Source: Paracidovorax avenae
Lineage (GTDB): Bacteria > Pseudomonadota > Gammaproteobacteria > Burkholderiales > Burkholderiaceae_C
Direction of reading: 5' to 3'
Assembly (NCBI RefSeq): GCF_040892545.1
Contig: NZ_CP156079.1
Span: forward strand, 1,709,501-1,773,500
DNA length: 64,000 nucleotides
The translations under genes and the position numbers were made by a program. Numbering within the stretch: the stretch's first letter is position 1; each line of letters begins with the position of its first letter. The notes beneath the pieces are model-generated. The model was not told where the DNA came from and searched no databases. It was given only the letters and a program-made list of their open reading frames with translations. Below are positions 1-8,118 of this stretch, piece after piece.

Positions 1-1581
1 CTGGAAGGCCACCACAAGGTGCGAATCGGCGAGGACGCCGTGGCCGCGGCAGTCACGCTGTCGCACCGCTACATCCCCTCGCGCCAGCTGCCCGACAAGG
101 CGGTGAGCCTGCTGGACACCGCCTGCTCGCGCGTGGCGCTGGGCCTGCATGCCACGCCCGCGCGGCTGGAATCGGTGGTACGGCAGCTGGAGGCGCTGGA
201 AGTCGAGAAGGGCATCGTGCAGCGCGAACTGGGCCTGGGCGTGGGTGATGCCGGCCGCTTCGCCGACATCGGCACGGCGATCGAGCGCCTGCAGGCCGAG
301 AAGGTCGAACTGCAGGAGCGGTTCGAGCGCGAGAAGGTGCTGGTGCAGCAGATCGTGGACGCGGAGGCGGCGCTGCTGAAGCCGGCGGGCAAGCCCGCGG
401 GCACGGAGACGGCGCCGGCTCCTTTGGAGGCCGGCAGCGGCAATGCGGCTGCCGCCGGTGCGGAGCAGGGCGCGGCGGTGCCCCAGGGGGCTGCCACGCC
501 CGAGGCGCTCGGTGCGCTGCGCCAGGACCTGGCCCGCCTGCAGGGCGAGGATCCGCTGCTGCAGCCCGTGGTGGACGCGGGCGTGGTGGCCGCCGTGGTG
601 GCCGAGTGGACGGGCATCCCCGTGGGCCGCATGGTGCGCGACGAGGTGCAATCCGTGCTGACGCTCGCCGACACACTGGAGAAGCGGGTGATCGGCCAGC
701 GCCATGGCCTGGAGGCGATCACGCGGCGCATCCAGACCGCGCGCGCCCAGCTGGACAACCCTGGCAAGCCGATCGGCGTGTTCCTGCTGGCCGGCCCGTC
801 GGGCGTCGGCAAGACGGAGACCGCGCTGTCGCTGGCCGAGGCGCTGTACGGCGGCGAGCAGAACCTCATCACCATCAACATGAGCGAGTACCAGGAGGCG
901 CACACCGTCTCCACGCTCAAGGGCGCGCCGCCCGGCTACGTGGGCTACGGCGAGGGTGGCGTGCTGACCGAGGCGGTGCGCCGCCGCCCCTACAGCGTGG
1001 TGCTGCTCGACGAGATCGAGAAGGCCCACCCGGACGTGCACGAACTGTTCTTCCAGGTGTTCGACAAGGGCTGGATGGAAGACGGCGAGGGCCGCTACAT
1101 CGATTTCAAAAACACGGTCATCATCCTGACCTCCAACGTGGGCTCGGAACTGATCGCCGGCATGTGCCGGGACCCGGAGCTGGCGCCCCAGCCGGAGGCG
1201 CTGGCCCAGGCGGTGCGCAAGCCGCTCCTGGAGAAGTTCCCGGCCGCGCTGCTGGGCCGGCTGGTGGTGGTGCCGTACTACCCGATCTCTGACGCGATGC
1301 TCGAGCAGATCATCCGCCTGCAGCTCCAGCGCATCCAGACGCGCATCGCCGAACGCCACGGCGCCGTGCTGGACATCGACGATGCCGCCGTGCAGCTCAT
1401 CCGCCAGCGCTGCACCGAGGTGGAATCCGGTGCCCGGATGGTGGACGGGATCATCACCCAGAACCTGCTGCCGCGGCTGGCGATGCGCTTCCTGCAGAGC
1501 TCGGTCGATGCCAAGTCGATCCGCCACATCCGGCTGGGCGTGGCGGACAGCGATTTCGCCATCGAGTACGAGGAGGCCTGA
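1..1581 (+). CDS. clpV: Type VI secretion AAA+ ATPase ClpV/TssH (3' part; start lies left of the window)
   Basis: The reading frame is open from base 1, so only the C-terminal 526 residues are visible. ClpV is the ClpB-like hexameric unfoldase that recycles the contracted T6SS sheath (TssB/TssC). Visible are the end of the first AAA domain (IPSRQLPDKAVSLLDTA, the sensor-2 region), a coiled-coil linker of about 150 residues with an Ala/Pro/Gly-rich insertion, and the second AAA domain with Walker A GPSGVGKTETA, Walker B VVLLDEIEKAH and the pore-loop region GAPPGYVGYGEGG. The C-terminal D2-small domain is complete. The GVGKTETA/MSEYQEAHTVS wording separates ClpV from housekeeping ClpB (MSEYMEKH-type), so I favour TssH. 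Other T6SS genes should lie immediately to the left. The insertion in the linker is longer and more Ala-rich than usual. Confidence 0.9.
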   Translation: MEGHHKVRIGEDAVAAAVTLSHRYIPSRQLPDKAVSLLDTACSRVALGLHATPARLESVVRQLEALEVEKGIVQRELGLGVGDAGRFADIGTAIERLQAEKVELQERFEREKVLVQQIVDAEAALLKPAGKPAGTETAPAPLEAGSGNAAAAGAEQGAAVPQGAATPEALGALRQDLARLQGEDPLLQPVVDAGVVAAVVAEWTGIPVGRMVRDEVQSVLTLADTLEKRVIGQRHGLEAITRRIQTARAQLDNPGKPIGVFLLAGPSGVGKTETALSLAEALYGGEQNLITINMSEYQEAHTVSTLKGAPPGYVGYGEGGVLTEAVRRRPYSVVLLDEIEKAHPDVHELFFQVFDKGWMEDGEGRYIDFKNTVIILTSNVGSELIAGMCRDPELAPQPEALAQAVRKPLLEKFPAALLGRLVVVPYYPISDAMLEQIIRLQLQRIQTRIAERHGAVLDIDDAAVQLIRQRCTEVESGARMVDGIITQNLLPRLAMRFLQSSVDAKSIRHIRLGVADSDFAIEYEEA

Positions 1582-1629
1582 AGCGTCTGCGGTGCGCGGG
1601 CCCCCGGCAGGGGGCTTTGCCCGACTTGG

Positions 1630-1743
1630 TACATAATGGACGGTTTCCGCGGCCGGGGTGAGGTGCCCTGCGGCCGTGGCGCAACTGCCGGAACGCACGG
1701 CACCCATTTCGGTCGATACAAGGGAAGCTGCGGCTTCCCTTTT
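1630..1743 (+). ncRNA. Candidate small RNA or leader: -10-like box, structured core and intrinsic terminator
   Basis: After clpV there is a CATAAT -10-like hexamer (1632-1637), a core in which GGTGCC and GGCACC can pair, and a perfect 9-bp hairpin AAGGGAAGC/GCTTCCCTT (1720-1728 and 1733-1741, loop TGCG) running into a short T-run. This layout of promoter, about 100 nt of RNA and a terminator suits a small RNA or an attenuated leader. No good -35 is visible and I recognise no Rfam family. It could instead be the clpV terminator with an unrelated upstream fold. Confidence 0.35.
1720..1743 (+). terminator. Rho-independent terminator
   Basis: Perfect 9-bp stem with a 4-nt loop, followed by TTT. 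It lies downstream of clpV (and of the candidate small RNA) and upstream of tRNA-Leu. Confidence 0.65.
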
Positions 1744-1858
1744 CACTTTGCCGTGCAGGCAGGCATCGCCTGCCTGCGCCCCGGGAGGCCATGCGGACAT
1801 TGCACGCACCCCGCTCCGGGGTTACGCTCAGGTTCGGAGCCCGGGCGGCGCAGCCGGC

Positions 1859-1950
1859 GCCCCGATGGTGAAATTGGTAGACACTGCGGACTTAAAATCC
1901 GCCGCTTCCTGCGAAGGGGCGTGCCGGTTCGATCCCGGCTCGGGGCACCA
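1859..1950 (+). tRNA. tRNA-Leu, anticodon UAA, CCA end encoded
   Basis: The acceptor arms GCCCCGA (1859-1865) and TCGGGGC (1940-1946) pair perfectly and are followed by discriminator A and an encoded CCA. The anticodon stem-loop CGGACTTAAAATCCG carries TAA. The T-arm is GCCGG-TTCGATC-CCGGC. A long variable arm (class II tRNA) fits leucine. It stands alone, 14 nt before the next gene. Confidence 0.96.
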
Positions 1951-1963
1951 CTACGATTCGATC

Positions 1964-2596
1964 ATGTCAAGTTACAACGCTCCTTTTGAAATCCATGTCC
2001 ACGGCCAGGTGCAGATGCGTGCCGACACCACGTTCGAGCAGCTGCAGGACGCTCTGAAGCCGCTCTGGAAGTACGCGGGCGCCCGTTCGCTGGCCGACGG
2101 CGCGGCCAGCGCCTACGAGGAAGAGCCCGGCATCGAGTTCGATGCCAAGGAGCACGTGCTGAACATCTGCTGGACGGTGCACGGCGACGAGGATTTCCGC
2201 CAGTCGCTCGACGAGATGTGCATGAGCCTCAACGAGCTGTCCGAGCAGGGGGCGGCCCTCGAGGTCACCTTCTACGACACCGAGTTCGACGAGGACGAGG
2301 AAGACGACGGCACCGAGGCGCGCGATGATTTCGTCATGCTCTTCGTGGGGCCCACGCCGGCGGCCATCATGCAGGTGCAGCGCGACCTGCTGGTGCAGGA
2401 CGTGGTCCACATGATGGAGCGCCATTTCGACGGTGCCGAGCTGGGCGGCGTGGTGGCCGAGATCGACAAGCTGTTCTCGCAGCGCTTCGATGCCCTGGTG
2501 AATTCGCTGGAGATCGGCAAGCCTCCTCGCGGGTCTGGCGGCCCCGGCGGTGGGGGGCACGGCGGCGGCGGCCGCAGGCCCCGGCATCTGCACTGA
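1964..2596 (+). CDS. Conserved betaproteobacterial protein of unknown function, Gly/His-rich tail (DUF6806-like)
   Basis: This 210-residue soluble protein starts MSSYNAPFEIHVHGQVQ at the first ATG after the tRNA; upstream extension of the frame would run through the tRNA and is rejected. The middle has an acidic stretch (DTEFDEDEEDDG, about residues 105-116). The C-terminus is a low-complexity Gly/His tail ending RRPRHLH that could bind metal or RNA. I recall this as a conserved Comamonadaceae family (DUF6806), but no catalytic motif, signal peptide or membrane segment is visible and no function should be assigned. Confidence 0.8.
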   Translation: MSSYNAPFEIHVHGQVQMRADTTFEQLQDALKPLWKYAGARSLADGAASAYEEEPGIEFDAKEHVLNICWTVHGDEDFRQSLDEMCMSLNELSEQGAALEVTFYDTEFDEDEEDDGTEARDDFVMLFVGPTPAAIMQVQRDLLVQDVVHMMERHFDGAELGGVVAEIDKLFSQRFDALVNSLEIGKPPRGSGGPGGGGHGGGGRRPRHLH

Positions 2597-2689
2597 TCGC
2601 GCGGCCTTCCCGTTTCGCGCCTGCCATTGCCGCCCCGGCGGGGGCCGCGTCCTCCGTGCCGCGGCGGTCCTCCGGGGCGTGATTTCCGC

Positions 2690-3226
2690 ATGCCCGCTAC
2701 CTCCCTTCCTCCCCGCCATCCCATGCCCTACCTGCAGGGCTATCCCGAGGCACTGCGCGCACAGGTGGCCGCGCTCGCGGATGCCTCGGAACTGGGAAGC
2801 GTGCTGCTGCGCAGGTATCCGCGTCCCCATGCGGTGCGCGACGACAAATCCCTCTACCGCTATGCGGCCGACCTCCGTGCGCGCCACCTGCGCCATGCGG
2901 CGCCGGTCAACAAGGTGGTGTTCGACAGCAGGATCCACGTCATGCGCCATGCCCTGGGCCTGCACACGGCCTCGTCGCGGGTGCAGGGCGGCCGGCTGGC
3001 GGCCCGCCACGAGATCCGCGTGGCGTCCATGTTCAAGCAGGTGCCGGACGAGTTCCTGCGCATGATCGTCGTGCACGAGCTGGCTCACCTGCGCGAGCGG
3101 GACCACGGCAAGGCCTTCTACCAGCTGTGCATGTCCATGGAGCCGCAATACCACCAGTACGAGTTCGACACCCGCGTGTACCTGACCTACCTGGAAGGGG
3201 GAGGCGAACCGCTCTGGCAGGATTGA
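2690..3226 (+). CDS. YgjP-like zinc metallopeptidase (DUF45/WLM family)
   Basis: This 178-residue protein has the zinc signature HELAH (VVHELAHLRERDHGKAFY), giving two histidines, the catalytic Glu and a third His in DHGKAFY, as in the YgjP/SprT-like minigluzincins. No signal peptide or membrane segment is seen, so it is presumably cytoplasmic. A second ATG at 2723 (MPYLQGYPEALR) matches the usual start of family members and may be the true start. It follows the previous gene by about 90 bp. The family is known structurally but its substrate is not. Confidence 0.85.
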   Translation: MPATSLPPRHPMPYLQGYPEALRAQVAALADASELGSVLLRRYPRPHAVRDDKSLYRYAADLRARHLRHAAPVNKVVFDSRIHVMRHALGLHTASSRVQGGRLAARHEIRVASMFKQVPDEFLRMIVVHELAHLRERDHGKAFYQLCMSMEPQYHQYEFDTRVYLTYLEGGGEPLWQD

Positions 3227-3267
3227 TCCCGGCGCGGCAAGGCCTGCGGCCCATCGCTGCGCCGAGC

Positions 3268-5517
3268 TCAGCCCGCCGGGCGCGGAAGCCCTGCGATCAG
3301 TTTGTCCAGCGTGACGGGATAGTCCCGCACGCGCACGCCGGTCGCGTTGTAGATGGCGTTGGCGATGGCCGCGCTCACGCCGCAGATGCCCAGCTCGCCC
3401 ACGCCCTTGGCCTTCATGGGAGATGCGCGGGGATCGGGCTCGTCCAGGAACACCACCTCCTGGTGCGGGATGTCGGCATGCACCGGCACCTCGTAGCCGG
3501 CCAGGTCGTGGTTGACGAAGAAGCCCAGGCGCGTGTCCACCGCGAGTTCCTCCATCAGCGCGCCGCCCACGCCCATGGTCATGGCGCCGATCACCTGGCT
3601 GCGCGCCGAGAGGGGGTTGAGGATGCGGCCCGCCGCGCACACCGCCAGCATGCGGCGCACGCGCACCTCGGCAGTGAACGCATCCACGGCGACCTCGACG
3701 AAATGGGCGCCGAAGGTGGACTGCTGGGTTTCCTTCTCCAGCACGCCGAATTCGATGCCGTCCTCGGCCACCAGTTCGCCATCGCGGGCGGCATCGGCCA
3801 GCGCCAGGCTGCGGCCTCCAGCCGATACCTGCCCGTCGGCGAACCGGGCATCGGCCGGGTCCAGGCCCAGCTTCCGCGCGACGGCCTCGCGCAGCTTCAC
3901 GCAGGCGGCATAGACGCCCGAGGTGGAACTGGCCGCCCCCCACTGGCCACCCGAGCCGGCCGAGACGGGAAAGTCGGAATCGCCCAGCCGCACCGCCACG
4001 CGCGAGAGCGGCACGCCCATCATTTCAGCGGCGGTCTGCGCGATGATGGTGTAGCTGCCGGTACCGATGTCGGTCATGTCGGTTTCCACCAGCAGGCGGC
4101 CCTGTCCGTCCAGCCGCACGCGGGCGGCGGATTTCATGACGGGCGCGCCGCGGTAGGCCGCGGCCACCCCCAGCCCCACCCACCAGGCGCCCTCGCGGCG
4201 CCGTGCCGGAAGCGGATTGCGCGCGCTCCAGCCGAAGCGTTCGGCGCCCAGGCGCAGGCACTCCACCAACTGGCGCTGGGAGAAGGGCTTTTCAGGGCGC
4301 TTGCCGTCTTGCTTGTCACCGCCCTTTTCCCCGGTGGTGTCAGGCACGACCTGCGTGTCATTGCGGATGCGCAGTTCCACCGGATCCATGCCCAGCTTCT
4401 CGGCCAGTTCGTCCATCGCGATTTCGAGCGCCATGTGGCCGGTGGTCTCGCCCGGCGCGCGCATGGCGTTGGCTTCGGGCAGGTGCAGTTCGGCCAGGCG
4501 CGTGGCGGTCATGCGGTTCGCACCTGCGTAGAGCCTGCGGGTCTGATCGACGGCGCCGTCGGCCTGGCCGCCGGGCAGGTCGCCCGACCAGCACTCGTGG
4601 CCGATCGCGAGGATCCTGCCTTCCGCGTCCGTGCCGATGCGCACGCGCTGGATGGTGGCCGGCCGGTGCGTGGTGTTGTTCATCATCAGCGGGCGCTGCA
4701 GCGCCACCTTGACCGGCCGCTTCGCCGCGCGTGCACCGAGCGCCGCCAGCAGCGCGTCGGCCCGCAGGAAGAGCTTGCCGCCGAAGCCGCCGCCGATGAA
4801 GGGCGACACCAGCCGCACCTTGTCCTTCGGGATGCCGAGAGTCTTCGCGAGTTCGCCCTGGCCCCAGGCGATCATCTGGTTCGACGTCCACACGGTGAGC
4901 TCGTCGCCCTTCCAGGCGGCAATGGTGGCATGCGGCTCCATCATGGCGTGCGACTGGTCGGGCGTGGTGTAGGTGGCATCGATCTGCACGGGGGCGGCGG
5001 CGAAGGCGCCCGCGAAGTCGCCCACTGCCGTGTCGGGCGCGTCGCCGTTGATGTCCTTGGGCCGGGTGGCCGAGTCCCTGGCGGCAGCCAGGTCGTAGCG
5101 GCCGGGTCGGCGGTCGTACTCCACGCGCACCAGCTGTGCGGCGGCGCGGGCCTGCTCGAAGGTGCCGGCCACCACCAGCGCCACGGCCTGGTGGTAGTGA
5201 TCGACCTGCGGGCCGGCCAGCAGCGGCGCGGTGTTCATCTTTCCCTGGCCCAGCTTGCCGGCCGACTGCGCCGTCACGATGGCCAGCACGCCGGGCGCAT
5301 GCCGGGCGCGCTCCAGGTCGATGTGGCGGATGGTGCCGCGCGCGATGGCCGATCCCACGACGAAGCCGTAGGCCGCGTCGGGTGCGACGTCGTGCCGTTC
5401 ATAGGCATAGGGCGCGGTGCCGGTGGTCTTGAGCAGGCCGTCGATGCGGTTCACGGGCCGGCCCACGACCTTGAGCTGGTCGATGGGGTTGGTGGCGGCG
5501 GGGGTGTCGAACTTCAT
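3268..5517 (-). CDS. paoC: Aldehyde oxidoreductase, molybdenum cofactor-binding subunit (PaoC/YagR type)
   Basis: This 749-residue large subunit belongs to the xanthine oxidase family. It opens NPIDQLKVVGRPVNRIDGL and contains FIGGGFGGK (Moco contact), MRAPGE, and near the end KGVGELG, whose Glu (about residue 708) is the general base of the family. It lacks its own FeS and FAD domains, which are supplied by the two upstream genes. The complex oxidises aromatic aldehydes to acids in the E. coli PaoABC model; the substrate here is inferred. It starts 5 bp after paoB, last in a three-gene minus-strand operon. The Moco-inserting chaperone PaoD is not in the window. Confidence 0.92.
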   Translation of the reverse strand: MKFDTPAATNPIDQLKVVGRPVNRIDGLLKTTGTAPYAYERHDVAPDAAYGFVVGSAIARGTIRHIDLERARHAPGVLAIVTAQSAGKLGQGKMNTAPLLAGPQVDHYHQAVALVVAGTFEQARAAAQLVRVEYDRRPGRYDLAAARDSATRPKDINGDAPDTAVGDFAGAFAAAPVQIDATYTTPDQSHAMMEPHATIAAWKGDELTVWTSNQMIAWGQGELAKTLGIPKDKVRLVSPFIGGGFGGKLFLRADALLAALGARAAKRPVKVALQRPLMMNNTTHRPATIQRVRIGTDAEGRILAIGHECWSGDLPGGQADGAVDQTRRLYAGANRMTATRLAELHLPEANAMRAPGETTGHMALEIAMDELAEKLGMDPVELRIRNDTQVVPDTTGEKGGDKQDGKRPEKPFSQRQLVECLRLGAERFGWSARNPLPARRREGAWWVGLGVAAAYRGAPVMKSAARVRLDGQGRLLVETDMTDIGTGSYTIIAQTAAEMMGVPLSRVAVRLGDSDFPVSAGSGGQWGAASSTSGVYAACVKLREAVARKLGLDPADARFADGQVSAGGRSLALADAARDGELVAEDGIEFGVLEKETQQSTFGAHFVEVAVDAFTAEVRVRRMLAVCAAGRILNPLSARSQVIGAMTMGVGGALMEELAVDTRLGFFVNHDLAGYEVPVHADIPHQEVVFLDEPDPRASPMKAKGVGELGICGVSAAIANAIYNATGVRVRDYPVTLDKLIAGLPRPAG

Positions 5518-5522
5518 GGTGG

Positions 5523-6473
5523 TCAGCTCCGGGCCTGGGAAAGGGCGGCGGCCAGCGTGCGCTCGGCCAGCGGCAGCTTGAAAGCGTTCTCCTGCGTGGG
5601 GCGCGCGCCGGCCAGCAGCTGGCTGGCCACGGCCTGCGCGCCCTGTGGCATGGCGGCTTCCGCCGCCTCGACGCGCCAGGGCTTGTGCGCCACCCCGCCC
5701 AGTGCCACGCGGCCCGTGCCATCGCGCTGCACGATGGCAGCGACCGATACCAGCGCGAAGGCGTAGGAAGCCCGGTCGCGCACCTTGCGGTAGACGTGCG
5801 TGCCTCCCACGGGCGCGGGCAGCGTCACCGTGGTGATGAGCTCGCCCGGCTGCAGGGTGGTCTCGATGTGCGGGGTGTTGCCCGGCAGCCGGTGGAAGTC
5901 GGCGATGGGGATGACGCGGGTCGCGCCGTCGGCACGCACGGTTTCCACCGTGGCGTCGAGCACGCGCAGCGCCACGGCCATGTCGCTCGGGTGGGTGGCG
6001 ATGCAGTCGTCGCTGCCGCCGATCACCGCGAGCTGGCGGCTGAAACCGCCGATGGCCGAGCAGCCGCTGCCCGGCTGGCGCTTGTTACAGGGCATGTGGG
6101 TATCGTAGAAGTAGGGGCAGCGCGTGCGCTGCAGCAGGTTGCCGCCCGTGGTGGCCATGTTGCGCAGCTGGCCCGATGCGCCCGCCACCAGGGCGCGCGT
6201 GAGCACGCCGTAGTCGCGCCGCACGCGCGGATGGGCGGCCAGGTCGCTGTTGCGCACCAGTGCGCCGATGCGCAGCCCGCCCTGCGGCGTGGGCTCCACC
6301 GTGTCCAGGCCGATGCCGTTGACGTCCACCAGGTGGGCCGGCGCCTCGATCTGCAGCTTCATCAGGTCCAGCAGGTTGGTGCCACCGGCGATGAATTTGG
6401 CGCCCGGCCGGGCGGCGATGGCGGCGGCGGCCTGCGCGGGCGAGGCCGCGCGTTCATAGCTGAAGGGCTTCAT
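5523..6473 (-). CDS. paoB: Aldehyde oxidoreductase, FAD-binding subunit with an extra Fe-S cluster (PaoB/YagS type)
   Basis: This 316-residue protein begins MKPFSYERA and has the FAD-binding segments [14 protein letters not shown] and [13 protein letters not shown] of the CO-dehydrogenase/xanthine-dehydrogenase medium subunit. Four cysteines (about C119, C129, C138, C157) sit in a 40-residue insertion ([18 protein letters not shown]). This is the signature of the PaoB group that holds an additional [4Fe-4S] cluster. Its start overlaps the end of paoA by 4 bases (ATGA). It passes electrons from the Moco subunit through FeS centres to FAD. Confidence 0.93.
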   Translation of the reverse strand: MKPFSYERAASPAQAAAAIAARPGAKFIAGGTNLLDLMKLQIEAPAHLVDVNGIGLDTVEPTPQGGLRIGALVRNSDLAAHPRVRRDYGVLTRALVAGASGQLRNMATTGGNLLQRTRCPYFYDTHMPCNKRQPGSGCSAIGGFSRQLAVIGGSDDCIATHPSDMAVALRVLDATVETVRADGATRVIPIADFHRLPGNTPHIETTLQPGELITTVTLPAPVGGTHVYRKVRDRASYAFALVSVAAIVQRDGTGRVALGGVAHKPWRVEAAEAAMPQGAQAVASQLLAGARPTQENAFKLPLAERTLAAALSQARS

Positions 6474-7105
6474 GGCCGGGCCTCCGCGACTTCGGTGATT
6501 GCATCCACGATGTTGGAATAGGCTCCGCAGCGGCAGAGGTTGCCGCTCATGCGCTCGCGCAGTTCCTCGGCCGACAGCATGGGCCGGGCCACGATGTCGG
6601 CGCTGGCGTGGCTGGGCGCACCGCTGCGCAACTCGTCGATGGCGCCCACGGCCGAGCAGATCTGCCCGGACGTGCAGTAGCCGCACTGGTAGCCGTCGTG
6701 CTTGACGAACGCTGCCTGCAGCGGATGCGGCGCGGCGGGCGTTCCCAGGCCTTCGATGGTGGTCACGTTCGCGCCCGGGTGCATGACCGCCAGGCTCAGG
6801 CACGACACCACGCGCCGGCCGTCCACCAGCACCGTGCAGGCCCCGCACTGGCCATGGTCGCAGCCCTTCTTGGTGCCCGTCAGGCGCAGGTGCTCGCGCA
6901 GCGCGTCCAGCAGGGTGGTGCGGGTATCGAGGTCGAGCTCATGCGCCACGCCGTTGACGCTGAGGCGTACGGCGGCATGGACCGGCGCCGGGGCCGCCTC
7001 CGGCGGAGTCGCCGCGGAGGCCGGCATGGCGGATGCCGCCGCCGATGAAGCGCTGGCGATCAATAGATCGCGCCGCGAGAGGGGGAGCTGGGCATTGTGT
7101 TCCAT
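6470..7105 (-). CDS. paoA: Aldehyde oxidoreductase, 2Fe-2S subunit with Tat signal (PaoA/YagT type)
   Basis: This 211-residue small subunit has an N-terminal twin-arginine signal ([10 protein letters not shown], then an Ala-rich h-region to about residue 32), so the PaoABC complex is predicted to be exported folded to the periplasm. The plant-type cluster cysteines are [10 protein letters not shown] plus C102. The second cluster is CGYC (141-144) and CRC (191-193). ATG 7105 was chosen because it puts the Tat motif at residues 10-13; the frame remains open upstream but without typical sequence. It is the first gene of paoABC. Confidence 0.93.
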   Translation of the reverse strand: MEHNAQLPLSRRDLLIASASSAAASAMPASAATPPEAAPAPVHAAVRLSVNGVAHELDLDTRTTLLDALREHLRLTGTKKGCDHGQCGACTVLVDGRRVVSCLSLAVMHPGANVTTIEGLGTPAAPHPLQAAFVKHDGYQCGYCTSGQICSAVGAIDELRSGAPSHASADIVARPMLSAEELRERMSGNLCRCGAYSNIVDAITEVAEARP

Positions 7106-7238
7106 CGTGGTTCCGTGGGGTGCTGCCGCAAGGCCGGGAAAGCGCTGCGTGCGTGTGGCACGCGCGAATTCCACAGCCTCGTACAGTCCCCTGCCACGCC
7201 GTGTAGGCCGTGCGCTGAAACCGCCGTGGGTTCTTGAT

Positions 7239-8117
7239 TCAGGCCGCCTCCCGGGGCACCTCCACCATGGCGCACGCCGAGGCGGGCAATTGCAGCCAGC
7301 GGTGTGCGGCCGCCTGCAGCAGGGGCAGGGCACCGGTCGTGAAGAGACTCGCCGTGGCCGTGGCCGTGGCCGTGGCCGGCCCGTCGGCTGCCGTCAGGGT
7401 TCCGGCCGCCTCGAGCAGCCGGCGTGTCTGGCGCGCCACGGGCTCACCCGTTTCCACCAGGCGCACCTGCGGGCCAGTGTGCGTGCGCAGCGCATCCTCG
7501 GCGAAGATGTAATGGGTACAGCCGAGCACGAGCGTGTCGATCTCGCCGGGGGCGGTGCCGAACCGGCCGAGCGCTGCGGTGTACCGGGCGCAGAGCGCGC
7601 GGATCTCGGCAGTGGCCGGGTCGTCGGGGTGGGTGTCGGCCGTGCTGCGCTCGATGGCATGGGCCAGGCCGTCGCAGGGCTGCACCACGAATTCGACGGC
7701 GCCCTGCAGCGAGGCCTGCAGGCGCTGGAACTTGGCGCTCGCCAGCGTCCCGCGCGTTCCGATCACGCCCACGCGGCCGGTGCGCGTGAGCGCCAGCGCG
7801 GGCTTGAGTGCCGGCTCCACGCCCACCAGCGGCAGGCCGGGATGCCGGGCACGCACCTCGTGGATGGCGGCCGCGGTCGCGGTGTTGCACGCCACCACCA
7901 GTGCCTTGATGCCATGCGTTCGCTGCAAATGCCCGGCGATGGCGTGGGTTCGTTCCGCCACGTAGGCATCGCCGCGTTCGCCGTAGGGCGCATGCGCGCT
8001 GTCGGCCAGATAGACGAAGCGCTCGTGCGGCAGCTCGGCACGCAGCGCGCGCAGCACGCTCAGGCCGCCGACGCCGCTGTCGAACACGCCGATGGGGCGC
8101 TGCGTGGCGGCCGGCAC
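7239..8117 (-). CDS. murI: Glutamate racemase
   Basis: It converts L- to D-glutamate for peptidoglycan. The 292-residue protein shows IGVFDSGVGGLSVLRAL, DSAHAPYGER, the catalytic cysteine contexts VVACNTATAAA (C77) and LVLGCTHY (C200), and VGVEPALKPA. I place the start at GTG 8117 because the family motif follows eight residues later and because it sits one base after the fumarase stop, suggesting translational coupling. A longer in-frame start would overlap the fumarase gene. Confidence 0.93.
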   Translation of the reverse strand: MPAATQRPIGVFDSGVGGLSVLRALRAELPHERFVYLADSAHAPYGERGDAYVAERTHAIAGHLQRTHGIKALVVACNTATAAAIHEVRARHPGLPLVGVEPALKPALALTRTGRVGVIGTRGTLASAKFQRLQASLQGAVEFVVQPCDGLAHAIERSTADTHPDDPATAEIRALCARYTAALGRFGTAPGEIDTLVLGCTHYIFAEDALRTHTGPQVRLVETGEPVARQTRRLLEAAGTLTAADGPATATATATASLFTTGALPLLQAAAHRWLQLPASACAMVEVPREAA

Positions 8118-8118
8118 G

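Noticed and set aside
1644..1743. Interpretation as a known riboswitch or SRP/6S RNA
   Set aside because: I compared it mentally with TPP, cobalamin, SAM, SAH, glycine, c-di-GMP, ZTP, 4.5S and 6S patterns and found no core motif.
3127..5766. Long plus-strand open frame opposite paoC/paoB
   Set aside because: It is His/Arg/Gly-rich, matches no family, and mirrors a complete molybdenum-enzyme operon; such antisense frames are expected from GC-rich third positions.
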